A stretch of DNA of 64,000 nt from Corynebacterium uropygiale (GTDB taxonomy: Bacteria; Actinomycetota; Actinomycetes; Mycobacteriales; Mycobacteriaceae): the NCBI RefSeq assembly GCF_021568315.1, contig NZ_JAKGSI010000001.1, forward strand, positions 310,001 to 374,000, written 5' to 3'. A model generated the notes under the pieces. It was given only the letters and a program-made list of their open reading frames with translations, was not told the DNA's origin and searched no databases. A program made the position numbers and the translations under genes. This document shows, piece by piece, positions 24,480 to 33,166 of the stretch. The stretch's first letter is position 1. Each line of letters begins with the position of its first letter.

Positions 24480-25527
24480 GGTACAGCTCTCAGTAGGCCG
24501 TGAGAAACGCCCCGCGCATCCGGGGCTTCTCCTCTGCGTCTGTAGCGTGCTCCTCATCCTCGTGCCCCTTCTCAGCCTGCGCTTCGGCTCCGGCGCTGTG
24601 CCGCTCCACGAGGGCGCCCACATCGTGTGGATCAAGCTCACGGGCCTGGGGGACCTCAGCGCTTATCGCCCGACCATCGTCAGCCTCATCTGGGAAAACC
24701 GCATCCCCCGGATCCTCAGCGCAATGGCGGTGGGCGCCGTCCTCGGCCTCGGCGGGGTGGCCATGCAAGCCGTCATCCGCAACCCCCTCGCGGAGCCCTA
24801 TGTCCTCGGCATGAGCGCCGGGGCCTCGACGGGCGCCGCCGCCGCGATCGTCCTGATCGGCACCTCCGCCGCGCTTGCCGTCGGGGGCATGGCGTGCGCG
24901 GGCGCGGTGCTCTCCATGATCTGCGTCCTGTGGTTGGGCTCGACGGCCGGCGGAAGCTCAATGCGCCTGGTCCTCGCGGGTGTCGCGATGGGTTTCCTCT
25001 TCACGGCGCTCACCAACCTCATCCTCTCCCTCGCGCCGAGCGCGGAGACGGCGCAGGCCGTCGTCTTCTGGACGCTCGGCTCGCTCACCCGCCCCTCGCT
25101 GCGCCAGGCGGCGCTGCTCTGCGTGCTGGCGGTGGCGCTGGGGCTCTTCCTCTGGCGGGTGGGCCCGTGGCTCGATGCCCTCGCCTCCGGCGATGACACG
25201 TGCCTGGCCGTGGGCCTTGACCCGGGGCGCACGCGCGTGGCGATGATCATCCCGGTGTCCCTGGCTGTTGCCATCGCGGTCTCGCTGACGGGCGGGATCG
25301 GCTTCGTTGGCCTCGTCATGCCGCACCTTCTGCGCCCGCTCGTGGGGAGTGCGCACCGGGGCCTCGTGCCGATGGTCGCGCTGACCTCCGCGCTGCTCCT
25401 CGTCCTCGCGGACACGGCGGCGCGTTCGGTACTCCCGCAGGGGGAGATCCCGGTGGGGGTGCTCACGGCCTTGCTCGGGGCGCCGCTGCTCCTGGTTCTA
25501 GTCCGCCGCGGGGGCGATCGCCCGTGA
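24478..25527 (+). CDS. FecCD family ABC transporter permease (second importer)
   Basis: A 349-residue FecCD permease with ENRIPRILSAMAVGAVLGL, MQAVIRNPLAEPYVLGMSAG and LTGGIGFVGLVMPHLLRPLVG. The short N-terminus before the first helix is Arg/Lys rich. No ribosome-binding site precedes the ATG at 24478 and no in-frame alternative start exists nearby, so leaderless or weak initiation is possible. The stop overlaps the ATPase start by four bases (GTGA). It is the first gene of a three-gene operon divergent from the other importer. Confidence 0.9.
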   Translation: MVQLSVGREKRPAHPGLLLCVCSVLLILVPLLSLRFGSGAVPLHEGAHIVWIKLTGLGDLSAYRPTIVSLIWENRIPRILSAMAVGAVLGLGGVAMQAVIRNPLAEPYVLGMSAGASTGAAAAIVLIGTSAALAVGGMACAGAVLSMICVLWLGSTAGGSSMRLVLAGVAMGFLFTALTNLILSLAPSAETAQAVVFWTLGSLTRPSLRQAALLCVLAVALGLFLWRVGPWLDALASGDDTCLAVGLDPGRTRVAMIIPVSLAVAIAVSLTGGIGFVGLVMPHLLRPLVGSAHRGLVPMVALTSALLLVLADTAARSVLPQGEIPVGVLTALLGAPLLLVLVRRGGDRP

Positions 25528-26318
25528 TCGACGTCCATGACCTCTCCTACGAGGCCGCGGGCCACCTCCTCCTCGACGGGGTGAGCACCACCGCCGAGGA
25601 CGGCGCCGTGCTGGGTATCATCGGCCCGAATGGCGCGGGCAAGTCCACGCTGCTGCGGCTTCTCTACCGCGCGATCGAGCAGAGCACGGGGACGGTCGTC
25701 GTCGACGGCCGCGACCTGCGCACGTGCCGACGGCGGGAGATCGCGCAGCGGATGGCCGTGGTGCCGCAGCGCGGCGAGGCGCAGGTTCCGCTCACGGTAC
25801 GCGAGAGCGTGGCGCTCGGCCGCTTGAGCCGCCGCGGACTCCGGCACTTCGGGGACGCCGCCGATGCCCGCGTGGTGCGCGAGGCGATTGCGCGCGTCGG
25901 CCTGGCGGACAAGGCCGAGAGGCTGCTGCCCGAGCTCTCAGGCGGGGAGGTGCAGCGGGTGCTCATCGCGCGGGCGATCGCCCAGCAGGCCACCCACGTG
26001 CTCCTCGATGAGCCGACGAATCACCTGGACATCCGCCACCAATTCGAGGTCATGGACCTTGTCCGCGGGCTGGGGGCGACGTGCGTCATCGTGCTTCATG
26101 ACCTCAACCTCGCCGCCCGCTACTGCGACCGCCTCCTCCTACTCCACGAGGGGCGCATCCGAGCGAAGGGTAGCCCCGCGGAGGTCCTCGAGCCCGGCCT
26201 CCTCTCCGAGGTTTACCAGGTGAGGGCGCAGGCGCTGCGCGTCGGCGGGCGCCTCCATCTTCTCTTTGAGAATCCCGCGGACCCGGCCGCGGCGGCGCCC
26301 GGGCCCGAGCATTCCTAA
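25524..26318 (+). CDS. ABC transporter ATPase, iron-siderophore/cobalamin type
   Basis: A 264-residue FecE-type ATPase beginning at a GTG (MIDVHDLSYEAAGHLLLDGV). Walker A is GPNGAGKST, the signature is ELSGGEVQRVLIARAI, Walker B is HVLLDEPTNHLD, and VLHDLNLAARYCD is the switch region. It pairs with the permease directly upstream, whose stop it overlaps. The last residues (NPADPAAAAPGPEHS) are a disordered tail. Confidence 0.92.
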   Translation: MIDVHDLSYEAAGHLLLDGVSTTAEDGAVLGIIGPNGAGKSTLLRLLYRAIEQSTGTVVVDGRDLRTCRRREIAQRMAVVPQRGEAQVPLTVRESVALGRLSRRGLRHFGDAADARVVREAIARVGLADKAERLLPELSGGEVQRVLIARAIAQQATHVLLDEPTNHLDIRHQFEVMDLVRGLGATCVIVLHDLNLAARYCDRLLLLHEGRIRAKGSPAEVLEPGLLSEVYQVRAQALRVGGRLHLLFENPADPAAAAPGPEHS

Positions 26319-26376
26319 GATGAAGAGGGACAACCCGGCCCGGCCGGACTCACCCACGACCCACGGACGGCCCATC

Positions 26377-27417
26377 ATGATGATCTCCTCCCTCTCCCCG
26401 CGCCGGTGCGCGCGGAGCATTGGCGCCCTGTGCGCCGTGCTCGGCGCCCTCGGGTTCCTGCTTCCCGGCTGCGCGAGCCCGGACAGTGCCCGGCAGAGCC
26501 CCGAGGGTCAGGCCGGGGGTGGGCAGGTGAGCGTCGAGAGCTGTGGCCGGACGGTGACGCTGAAGGCCCCGGCCCGGCGGGTGCTCGTCGAGAACTCTGT
26601 GGGCCTGCCGCAGCTCGCGGACCTGGGGGTACTCGACCGCGTGGTGGGGCGAGTGGGCGACGCGGACACCTCCGTCTACCCGGCGGAGACGCGCGCGGCG
26701 GTGGAGGCGATCCCGCGGCTCGCCGGCACGCCCATGGGCAGCGGGCACACGATGGTCTCGACGGAGACGCTCCTGGCCAACGACGTGGACCTCGTCATCG
26801 GCTATCCGCAGGGCGTGGACCTCGAGAAGGCGGAGGCCGCCGGCATCGCCTTCTACGTGCCCCAGGCCTATTGCTCCAAAGAGGACAGCGCGCCGGCGGA
26901 TGTCGACGCCATCTGGCGTGAGAACACCGCGGTGGGGGCGCTCATCGGGGAAGAGGAGAAGGCGAGCGCGCTCAACGATGCCTTGCGCGCACAGCTGGAG
27001 GAGATCCGCGGCAGGGCGGGGGAGGGAGCCTGGCGCGGGCGCCGGGTGATGGGGCTCTTCCTCACACCGGGCGATACGGGCACGCTGTGGGCCTATGGGG
27101 CCGGGAGCATGCTGGAGCCGCAGCTGGAGGCGCTTGGCGCGCGGAACGTCTACGGGAGCCACGGCCGCCGGGTGCTTCAGATCGGGATGGAGGATGTTTT
27201 GGCCGAGGACCCCGACGTCATCGTCCTCCTCCACACCACGGGCTCCGAAGAAGAGATCCGCTCCACCTTCGAGCAGCTGCGCGGGAGCGAGTCCCTGCGG
27301 GTCAGCCGGGAGGGGAGGGTGGTGGTCCTGCCGTATCCGCTCGTGGACCCGCCCTCCTCGCTGAGCATTGAGGGGCTGCGGCGCTTGGCCGAACGCACCG
27401 AGGCGGCGCGGGGCTGA
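26377..27417 (+). CDS. ABC transporter substrate-binding lipoprotein (second importer)
   Basis: A 346-residue binding lipoprotein of the FecB/BtuF class. From the ATG at 26377 it has an Arg-containing n-region, a hydrophobic core and the lipobox LPGC (Cys32). The first domain opens [20 protein letters not shown], and the C-terminal domain has [19 protein letters not shown]. An alternative ATG at 26320 adds 19 charged residues before the signal peptide; neither start has a strong ribosome-binding site. It is the last gene of its operon, whereas the binding protein of the divergent importer comes first. Its stop is two bases before the rpsL promoter. Confidence 0.85.
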   Translation: MMISSLSPRRCARSIGALCAVLGALGFLLPGCASPDSARQSPEGQAGGGQVSVESCGRTVTLKAPARRVLVENSVGLPQLADLGVLDRVVGRVGDADTSVYPAETRAAVEAIPRLAGTPMGSGHTMVSTETLLANDVDLVIGYPQGVDLEKAEAAGIAFYVPQAYCSKEDSAPADVDAIWRENTAVGALIGEEEKASALNDALRAQLEEIRGRAGEGAWRGRRVMGLFLTPGDTGTLWAYGAGSMLEPQLEALGARNVYGSHGRRVLQIGMEDVLAEDPDVIVLLHTTGSEEEIRSTFEQLRGSESLRVSREGRVVVLPYPLVDPPSSLSIEGLRRLAERTEAARG

Positions 27418-27419
27418 GC

Positions 27420-27448
27420 TTGCGTGGGGGAGGAGAGCCCGGTATACT
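27420..27448 (+). promoter_or_regulatory. Promoter of rpsL-rpsG
   Basis: TTGCGT (27420-27425) and TATACT (27443-27448) are spaced by exactly 17 bases. The predicted start leaves a leader of about 190 bases before rpsL. That leader contains a GC-rich segment followed by TTTTT near 27575, which might form a weak attenuator. Confidence 0.75.
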
Positions 27449-27644
27449 CCGACGAAGTTCCCCCGTCTTATGCGGTGGGAGTCTGACACCGCGTCCTCGC
27501 GGCCTGGGTGAGAGCCCGGGTGGTGGGGAAAGCGAGAGTCTGGACATGCGGCAGGGCCCCGGAAAAGAGCCCCGTTTTTGTCGTGTTTGGGCTTTGTCGC
27601 GAAGACGGATCCACTCAAGAAACTTCCTCATTAAAGGACGGTTC

Positions 27645-28016
27645 ATGCCAACTATTCAGCAGCTGGTCCGCAAGGGCCGCCACTCCAAGTCCGCGAAGGT
27701 TTCCACCGCGGCGCTGAAGGGCTCCCCCCAGCGCCGTGGCGTGTGCACCCGTGTGTACACGACCGCCCCGAAGAAGCCGAACTCCGCTCTGCGCAAGCTC
27801 GCCCGTGTGCGTCTGACCACCGGCATCGAGGTCTCCGCCTACATCCCGGGCGAGGGCCACAACCTGCAGGAGCACTCCATGGTGCTCGTCCGCGGTGGCC
27901 GTGTGAAGGACCTTCCGGGTGTTCGGTACAAGATCATCCGCGGCACCCTCGATACCCAGGGTGTGAAGGATCGTAAGCAGGCCCGTTCCCGTTACGGCGC
28001 GAAGAAGGAGAAGTAA
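27645..28016 (+). CDS. rpsL: 30S ribosomal protein S12
   Basis: The 123-residue decoding-centre protein S12. The ATG at 27645 follows AAAGGA and gives [15 protein letters not shown]. The streptomycin-linked sites are wild type: the lysines of [18 protein letters not shown] and of [11 protein letters not shown]. The long open frame upstream (to 27420) is leader sequence. rpsG begins three bases after the stop. Confidence 0.98.
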   Translation: MPTIQQLVRKGRHSKSAKVSTAALKGSPQRRGVCTRVYTTAPKKPNSALRKLARVRLTTGIEVSAYIPGEGHNLQEHSMVLVRGGRVKDLPGVRYKIIRGTLDTQGVKDRKQARSRYGAKKEK

Positions 28017-28019
28017 TAC

Positions 28020-28487
28020 ATGCGTAAGTCTGCAGCTCCGAAGCGTCCCGTCGTGAAGGACCCGGTCTACAACTCCGAGCTGGTCACCCAGCTGGTGAAC
28101 AAGGTCCTCAAGGACGGCAAGAAGTCCACTGCTGAGCGCATCGTCTACGGCGCCCTCGAGAAGTGCCGCGAGAAGACCGGCACCGACCCGGTGGGCACCC
28201 TCGAGAAGGCTCTGGGCAACATCCGCCCTGACCTGGAGGTTCGCTCCCGCCGCGTGGGTGGCGCCACCTACCAGGTGCCGGTGGAGGTCCGCCCGGGCCG
28301 CGCCAACACCCTCGCCCTGCGCTGGCTGGTGACCTTCACCCGGCAGCGTCGTGAGAACACCATGATGGAGCGCCTCGCGAACGAGATCCTGGATGCCTCC
28401 AACGGTCTTGGCGCGTCCGTCAAGCGTCGCGAGGACACCCACAAGATGGCCGAGGCCAACCGCGCCTTCGCTCACTACCGCTGGTAA
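28020..28487 (+). CDS. rpsG: 30S ribosomal protein S7
   Basis: The 155-residue S7 protein nucleates assembly of the 30S head. It has [19 protein letters not shown] at the N-terminus, the conserved [18 protein letters not shown] and the C-terminal [14 protein letters not shown]. It is co-transcribed with rpsL; fusA follows after 133 bases that contain a hairpin. Confidence 0.98.
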   Translation: MRKSAAPKRPVVKDPVYNSELVTQLVNKVLKDGKKSTAERIVYGALEKCREKTGTDPVGTLEKALGNIRPDLEVRSRRVGGATYQVPVEVRPGRANTLALRWLVTFTRQRRENTMMERLANEILDASNGLGASVKRREDTHKMAEANRAFAHYRW

Positions 28488-28501
28488 GAACGCCGATAGG
28501 C

Positions 28502-28526
28502 CATTCCGCCACGCGAGTGGCAGAAT
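28502..28526. repeat. Hairpin between rpsG and fusA
   Basis: CATTC-C-GCCAC pairs with GTGGC-A-GAATG around a GCGA tetraloop, giving ten pairs and one mismatch. There is no T-run, so processing or mRNA stability is more likely than termination. Confidence 0.5.
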
Positions 28527-28620
28527 GTGAAGCGACATTATCCGCCGTAACTATCATGAGGGTGGCCGTCTGAGGCCTCTCTTCGGACGTTACGACAAGC
28601 TATGAGTTTGGGGAATAACA

Positions 28621-30747
28621 GTGGCACCACAAGAAGTGCTTAAGGACCTCCACAAGGTCCGCAACATCGGCATCATGGCCCACATCGATGCCGGTAAGAC
28701 CACGACCACCGAGCGCATCCTCTACTACACCGGCATCAACCGCAAGGTCGGTGAGACCCACGATGGTGCCTCGACGACCGACTGGATGGAGCAGGAGAAG
28801 GAGCGGGGTATCACCATTACCTCCGCCGCCGTCACCTGTTTCTGGAACGGCAACCAGATCAACATCATCGACACCCCTGGGCACGTCGACTTCACCGTTG
28901 AGGTCGAGCGTTCCCTCCGTGTGCTCGATGGCGCTGTCGCCGTCTTTGACGGCAAGGAGGGCGTGGAGCCGCAGTCCGAGCAGGTGTGGCGCCAGGCCGC
29001 CAAGTACGACGTCCCGCGCATCTGCTTCGTCAACAAGATGGACAAGATGGGTGCGGACTTCTACTACACCGTCCAGACCATCATTGACCGTCTGAACGCG
29101 AAGCCGCTCGTCATGCAGCTGCCGATCGGCGCTGAGGATGACTTCGACGGCGTCGTCGACCTCCTCGAGATGAAGGCCCACGTGTGGCCGGGTCGCGTCG
29201 AGGTGGGCGCCGAGCAGCAGATCACCGACATCCCGGAGGATCTGCAGGAGAAGGCCGAGGAGTACCGCGAGAAGCTCATCGAGACCGTCGCTGAGTCCGA
29301 TGAAGAGCTCATGGAGAAGTACTTCGCCGGCGAAGAGCTCACCATGGATGAGATCAAGGCTGCCATCCGCAAGATGGTCGTTAACTCCGAGATCTTCCCG
29401 GTCTACTGCGGTACCGCCTACCGCAACAAGGGCGTCCAGCCGCTGCTCGACGCGGTGGTGGACTACCTGCCGAACCCGATGGACATCGGCGAGGTGCACG
29501 GCCACAAGATGGGCGACGAGTCCGTCGAGATGACCCGCAAGCCCTCCAAGGAGGAGCCCTTCTCCGCGCTGGCCTTCAAGATCGCTGCGCACCCGTTCTT
29601 CGGTAAGCTCACCTTCGTCCGCGTCTACTCCGGGCGCGTGGAGCCGGGCCAGCAGGTCCTCAACTCCGTCAAGGACAAGAAGGAGCGCATCGGTAAGCTC
29701 TTCCAGATGCACGCGAACAAGGAGAACCCGGTTGACGAGGCCGTCGCCGGCAACATCTACGCGTTCATCGGCCTGAAGGACACGACGACGGGTGACACGC
29801 TCTGCGATGCGAACAACCCGATCATCCTCGAGTCCATGGACTTCCCGGATCCCGTGATCCAGGTGGCCATCGAGCCGAAGTCCAAGGCTGACCAGGAGAA
29901 GCTGGCCACCGCTATCCAGAAGCTCGCCGACGAGGACCCGACCTTCACCGTGAAGCTCGACGAGGAGTCCGGCCAGACCGTCATCGGCGGTATGGGCGAG
30001 CTCCACCTCGACATCCTCGTTGACCGCATGAAGCGCGAGTTCAAGGTTGAGGCGAACATCGGTAACCCGCAGGTCGCCTACCGCGAGACCATCCGCAAGG
30101 CGGTCGAGAAGATCGAGTACACCCACAAGAAGCAGACGGGTGGTTCCGGTCAGTTCGCGAAGGTCATCATCTCCCTCGAGCCCTACGCTCCGGACCCGGA
30201 GGAGCTCGAAGAGGGCGAGTCCCCGATCTACAAGTTCGAGGACGCCGTCACCGGTGGCCGCGTTCCGCGCGAGTACATCCCGAGCGTCGACGCTGGTATC
30301 CAGGACGCGATGCAGTACGGCTACCTGGCCGGCTACCCGCTGGTCAACATCAAGGCCACCCTGCTCGACGGCCAGTACCACGAGGTCGACTCCTCGGAAA
30401 TGGCCTTCAAGATCGCGGGTGCCCAGGCCCTCAAGGAAGGTGTCGCGAAGGCGAAGCCGGTTCTGCTCGAGCCGGTGATGTCCGTCGAGATCACCACCCC
30501 GGAGGACTACATGGGCGACGTCATTGGCGACGTCAACGCCCGCCGTGGCCAGGTCGTCTCCATGGAGGACCGCGCCGGCGCCAAGCTGGTCAAGGCGAAG
30601 GTCCCGCTGAGCTCCATGTTCGGCTACGTGGGCGACCTCCGCTCCAAGACCCAGGGTCGTGCGAACTACTCCATGTTCTTCGACTCCTACGCCGAGGTCC
30701 CGCAGAGCGTCTCCGAGGAGATCATCGCCGAGCGGACCGGCAAGTAA
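28621..30747 (+). CDS. fusA: Elongation factor G
   Basis: The 708-residue translocation GTPase. It starts at a GTG ([17 protein letters not shown]) with GGGGA upstream. The GTP-binding motifs [17 protein letters not shown] and VNKMDKMG are present, followed by domain II, the domain III stretch [19 protein letters not shown], and domain IV/V with [17 protein letters not shown] and [13 protein letters not shown]. Full length. It belongs to the str operon with rpsL and rpsG upstream and tuf downstream. Confidence 0.98.
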   Translation: MAPQEVLKDLHKVRNIGIMAHIDAGKTTTTERILYYTGINRKVGETHDGASTTDWMEQEKERGITITSAAVTCFWNGNQINIIDTPGHVDFTVEVERSLRVLDGAVAVFDGKEGVEPQSEQVWRQAAKYDVPRICFVNKMDKMGADFYYTVQTIIDRLNAKPLVMQLPIGAEDDFDGVVDLLEMKAHVWPGRVEVGAEQQITDIPEDLQEKAEEYREKLIETVAESDEELMEKYFAGEELTMDEIKAAIRKMVVNSEIFPVYCGTAYRNKGVQPLLDAVVDYLPNPMDIGEVHGHKMGDESVEMTRKPSKEEPFSALAFKIAAHPFFGKLTFVRVYSGRVEPGQQVLNSVKDKKERIGKLFQMHANKENPVDEAVAGNIYAFIGLKDTTTGDTLCDANNPIILESMDFPDPVIQVAIEPKSKADQEKLATAIQKLADEDPTFTVKLDEESGQTVIGGMGELHLDILVDRMKREFKVEANIGNPQVAYRETIRKAVEKIEYTHKKQTGGSGQFAKVIISLEPYAPDPEELEEGESPIYKFEDAVTGGRVPREYIPSVDAGIQDAMQYGYLAGYPLVNIKATLLDGQYHEVDSSEMAFKIAGAQALKEGVAKAKPVLLEPVMSVEITTPEDYMGDVIGDVNARRGQVVSMEDRAGAKLVKAKVPLSSMFGYVGDLRSKTQGRANYSMFFDSYAEVPQSVSEEIIAERTGK

Positions 30748-30797
30748 GGACCACACGGAGGGCCTGGCGCGACACCCGTCGCGTCGGCCCACCGGGC

Positions 30798-30857
30798 GGG
30801 GTCCGGCCCACTGAGACGCTGGGCAGCGAGTCCAGAGTCTCACGTCGGCCGGTCCCC
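30798..30857. repeat. Long imperfect hairpin between fusA and tuf
   Basis: Bases 30798-30817 pair with 30837-30857, about 18 pairs interrupted by two mismatches and one bulge, around a 19-base loop. No T-run follows directly. A second inverted repeat, GTGCCAG (30872-30878) with CTGGCAC (30916-30922), ends in ATTTTTG and could act as a terminator; it brackets a tuf promoter. Confidence 0.55.
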
Positions 30858-30879
30858 GGCAGGTCAGGAAAGTGCCAGC

Positions 30880-30908
30880 TTGAAAATCAGGATGGATAAT
30901 TCTAGGAT
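30880..30908 (+). promoter_or_regulatory. Promoter P1 of tuf
   Basis: TTGAAA (30880-30885) and TAGGAT (30903-30908) are spaced by 17 bases, about 126 bases before the tuf start. Confidence 0.65.
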
Positions 30909-30955
30909 CTGGTAACTGGCACATTTTTGTAAGGCTCCATCCACCGTGCCCCGAA

Positions 30956-30983
30956 TTAGGGTGGGTGGATGAGGCACTATAAA
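30956..30983 (+). promoter_or_regulatory. Possible second tuf promoter
   Basis: TTAGGG (30956-30961) and TATAAA (30978-30983) are spaced by 16 bases. An 8-bp inverted repeat (CATCCACC at 30938-30945 with 30964-30971) overlaps the -35 region. Confidence 0.4.
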
Positions 30984-31033
30984 CCCCGTGGCTGCGAGAG
31001 TCGTAGCCACCATAAAGTCCAGGAGGACACACA

Positions 31034-32224
31034 GTGGCAAAGGCGAAGTTCGAGCGTACGAAGCCGCACGTCAACATCGGTACCATCGGTCACGTCGACC
31101 ACGGTAAGACCACCACCACCGCCGCCATCACCAAGGTGCTGGCCGAGAAGTTCCCGGATCTCAACGAGTCCTTCGCTTTCGACGCCATCGACAAGGCGCC
31201 GGAGGAGAAGGAGCGTGGTATTACCATCAACATCTCCCACGTTGAGTACCAGACCGAGAAGCGCCACTACGCTCACGTTGACGCCCCGGGTCACGCCGAC
31301 TACATCAAGAACATGATCACCGGTGCTGCCCAGATGGACGGCGCCATCCTCGTGGTCGCCGCCACCGACGGCCCGATGCCGCAGACCCGTGAGCACGTGC
31401 TTCTGGCCCGTCAGGTCGGCGTCCCCTACATCCTCGTCGCCCTCAACAAGTGCGACATGGTTGACGACGAGGACCTCATCGAGCTCGTCGAGATGGAGAT
31501 CCGCGAGCTCCTCGCCGAGCAGGACTACGACGAGGACGCCCCGATCGTTCACATCTCCGCTCTGAAGGCCCTCGAGGGCGACGAGAAGTGGTCCAAGTCC
31601 ATCCTCGAGCTGATGGACGCCTGCGACGAGTCCATCCCGGACCCGGAGCGCGCCACCGACCAGCCCTTCCTCATGCCGATCGAGGACATCTTCACCATCA
31701 CCGGCCGCGGCACCGTCGTCACCGGCCGTGTCGAGCGTGGTCGCCTGAACGTCAACGAGGACGTCGAGATCATCGGTATCCGCGAGAAGGCCACCAAGAC
31801 CACCGTCACCGGTATCGAGATGTTCCGCAAGCTCCTCGACTACACCGAGGCTGGCGACAACTGCGGTCTCCTTCTCCGTGGTGTCAAGCGTGAGGACGTC
31901 GAGCGTGGCCAGGTGGTCATCGCCCCCGGCGCCTACACCCCGCACACCCAGTTCGAGGGTTCCGTCTACGTCCTCTCCAAGGACGAGGGCGGCCGCCACA
32001 CCCCGTTCTTCGACAACTACCGTCCGCAGTTCTACTTCCGGACCACCGACGTCACCGGCGTCATCAAGCTTCCGGAGGGCACCGAGATGGTTATGCCCGG
32101 CGACAACGTCGAGATGTCCGTCGAGCTGATCCAGCCGGTCGCTATGGACGAGGGTCTGCGCTTCGCTATCCGCGAGGGCTCCCGCACCGTCGGCGCTGGC
32201 CGCGTCACCAAGATCATCAAGTAA
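31034..32224 (+). CDS. tuf: Elongation factor Tu
   Basis: The 396-residue GTPase that brings aminoacyl-tRNA to the ribosome. It starts at a GTG with AGGAGG upstream. GTP-binding motifs are [22 protein letters not shown] and NKCDMVDD, and the switch region [19 protein letters not shown] is intact. Domain II has [14 protein letters not shown]. Only one copy is seen in the window. A strong terminator follows. Confidence 0.98.
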   Translation: MAKAKFERTKPHVNIGTIGHVDHGKTTTTAAITKVLAEKFPDLNESFAFDAIDKAPEEKERGITINISHVEYQTEKRHYAHVDAPGHADYIKNMITGAAQMDGAILVVAATDGPMPQTREHVLLARQVGVPYILVALNKCDMVDDEDLIELVEMEIRELLAEQDYDEDAPIVHISALKALEGDEKWSKSILELMDACDESIPDPERATDQPFLMPIEDIFTITGRGTVVTGRVERGRLNVNEDVEIIGIREKATKTTVTGIEMFRKLLDYTEAGDNCGLLLRGVKREDVERGQVVIAPGAYTPHTQFEGSVYVLSKDEGGRHTPFFDNYRPQFYFRTTDVTGVIKLPEGTEMVMPGDNVEMSVELIQPVAMDEGLRFAIREGSRTVGAGRVTKIIK

Positions 32225-32272
32225 TGATCTCAGTGCTGCCTGCGGTTCTCTGAGCCGCAGAGAGCGCGCATG

Positions 32273-32307
32273 AATCCGCCCCCGAGTTATCGACTCGGGG
32301 GCGGATT
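32273..32307. terminator. Terminator between tuf and the MerR gene
   Basis: A perfect 15-bp stem (AATCCGCCCCCGAGT at 32273-32287 with 32293-32307) has a 5-base loop. It serves the convergent tuf and merR transcripts. Confidence 0.92.
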
Positions 32308-32329
32308 ACTTTGTCGGGGACAGGAGCTC

Positions 32330-33097
32330 TTAGCCCCACGTCAGAGAGGAGGGATCAATGCCCTGGCGCTCTGCCTCACCAAGAATGAGCGCGCGGAGGT
32401 AGTGAGCATTCTCCTCGCTGCCATACATGGAGTGGAAACGTGGGTCCTGCTGGTACAGAGAGGAGAGCAGAACTTGCTTCTCCAAGGTGCATGTGTACCA
32501 CCGCTCGATGGTCGCGCGGTGGGAATCGACCAGCTGGGCGGCCTCCTCTGAGCCCGGCGCAACCTTCCTCTCGCGTGCGAGGCCGAGAGCGTCGACGAAC
32601 TCTGCCTGCTCAGCCTGTGCTTTTCTCAGCGTGGCCTCGTCCGCGTTCTCCATTGCGGTTTGAGACTGCTCCCATTCCGGTGTGTCTCCCCAGCGCTCCT
32701 GAGCTTCCTGCTGCCAGCCGTCCCACTCAGGACCGAACAACTCTGCTGCCTTGTTGAAGTAGGTCACGGGTTCCTCCTTAAGAAGCCGTTGAACTGCGTG
32801 GACTCTCCACTGCAGGTGAGACATATCTTCTTGGAGCTGGACGAGATGCTTTTCGAGCTGTGATCTCACGAGCTCGGGCTGCTCAAGCGCTCTCTTGATT
32901 TCCTTGAGCGGCATCCCGATCTCTCGGAAGATGAGGATGCGCGAGGCCCTTTCGAGATCATCATCTGTGTAGACCCGGTAGTTGCCTGACACAGTCCGCC
33001 ATTGCGGCGAGAGCACGTGAATCTCGTCCCAGTACCGAAGCGTCCTCGTTGAAATATTGAGGGCTTCAGCAGCTTCACCAATGGAATAATCACTCAC
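32330..33097 (-). CDS. MerR family regulator with TipAS-like effector domain
   Basis: A 255-residue regulator. Residues 1-70 are a MerR DNA-binding domain (YSIGEAAEALNISTRTLRYW, then GNYRVYTDDDLERASRILIF). A coiled-coil dimer helix follows (about 75-110). The C-terminal 130 residues match the TipAS all-helical domain that binds thiopeptides and other drugs (EQAEFVDALGLARE, IERWYTCTLEKQVLLSSLY, FHSMYGSEENAHYL). The GTG at 33097 has no ribosome-binding site, and the -10 lies six bases upstream, so the mRNA is probably leaderless. It is encoded just downstream of betB but has its own promoter. A role in drug sensing is inference from the domain. Confidence 0.87.
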   Translation of the reverse strand: MSDYSIGEAAEALNISTRTLRYWDEIHVLSPQWRTVSGNYRVYTDDDLERASRILIFREIGMPLKEIKRALEQPELVRSQLEKHLVQLQEDMSHLQWRVHAVQRLLKEEPVTYFNKAAELFGPEWDGWQQEAQERWGDTPEWEQSQTAMENADEATLRKAQAEQAEFVDALGLARERKVAPGSEEAAQLVDSHRATIERWYTCTLEKQVLLSSLYQQDPRFHSMYGSEENAHYLRALILGEAERQGIDPSSLTWG

Positions 33098-33103
33098 AGT
33101 GTC

Positions 33104-33134
33104 AGTATCAGGCTTTCCGTAACGTCAAGGTCAA
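33104..33134 (-). promoter_or_regulatory. MerR-type promoter/operator of the regulator gene
   Basis: On the minus strand, TTGACC and GATACT are spaced by 19 bases, the long spacer typical of MerR-controlled promoters. The spacer region holds the imperfect dyad CTTGACGTTACGGAAAG. This suggests autoregulation. Confidence 0.6.
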
Positions 33135-33166
33135 GAGCTGGGGAACCCATCCATCAGCCGCGGAGT

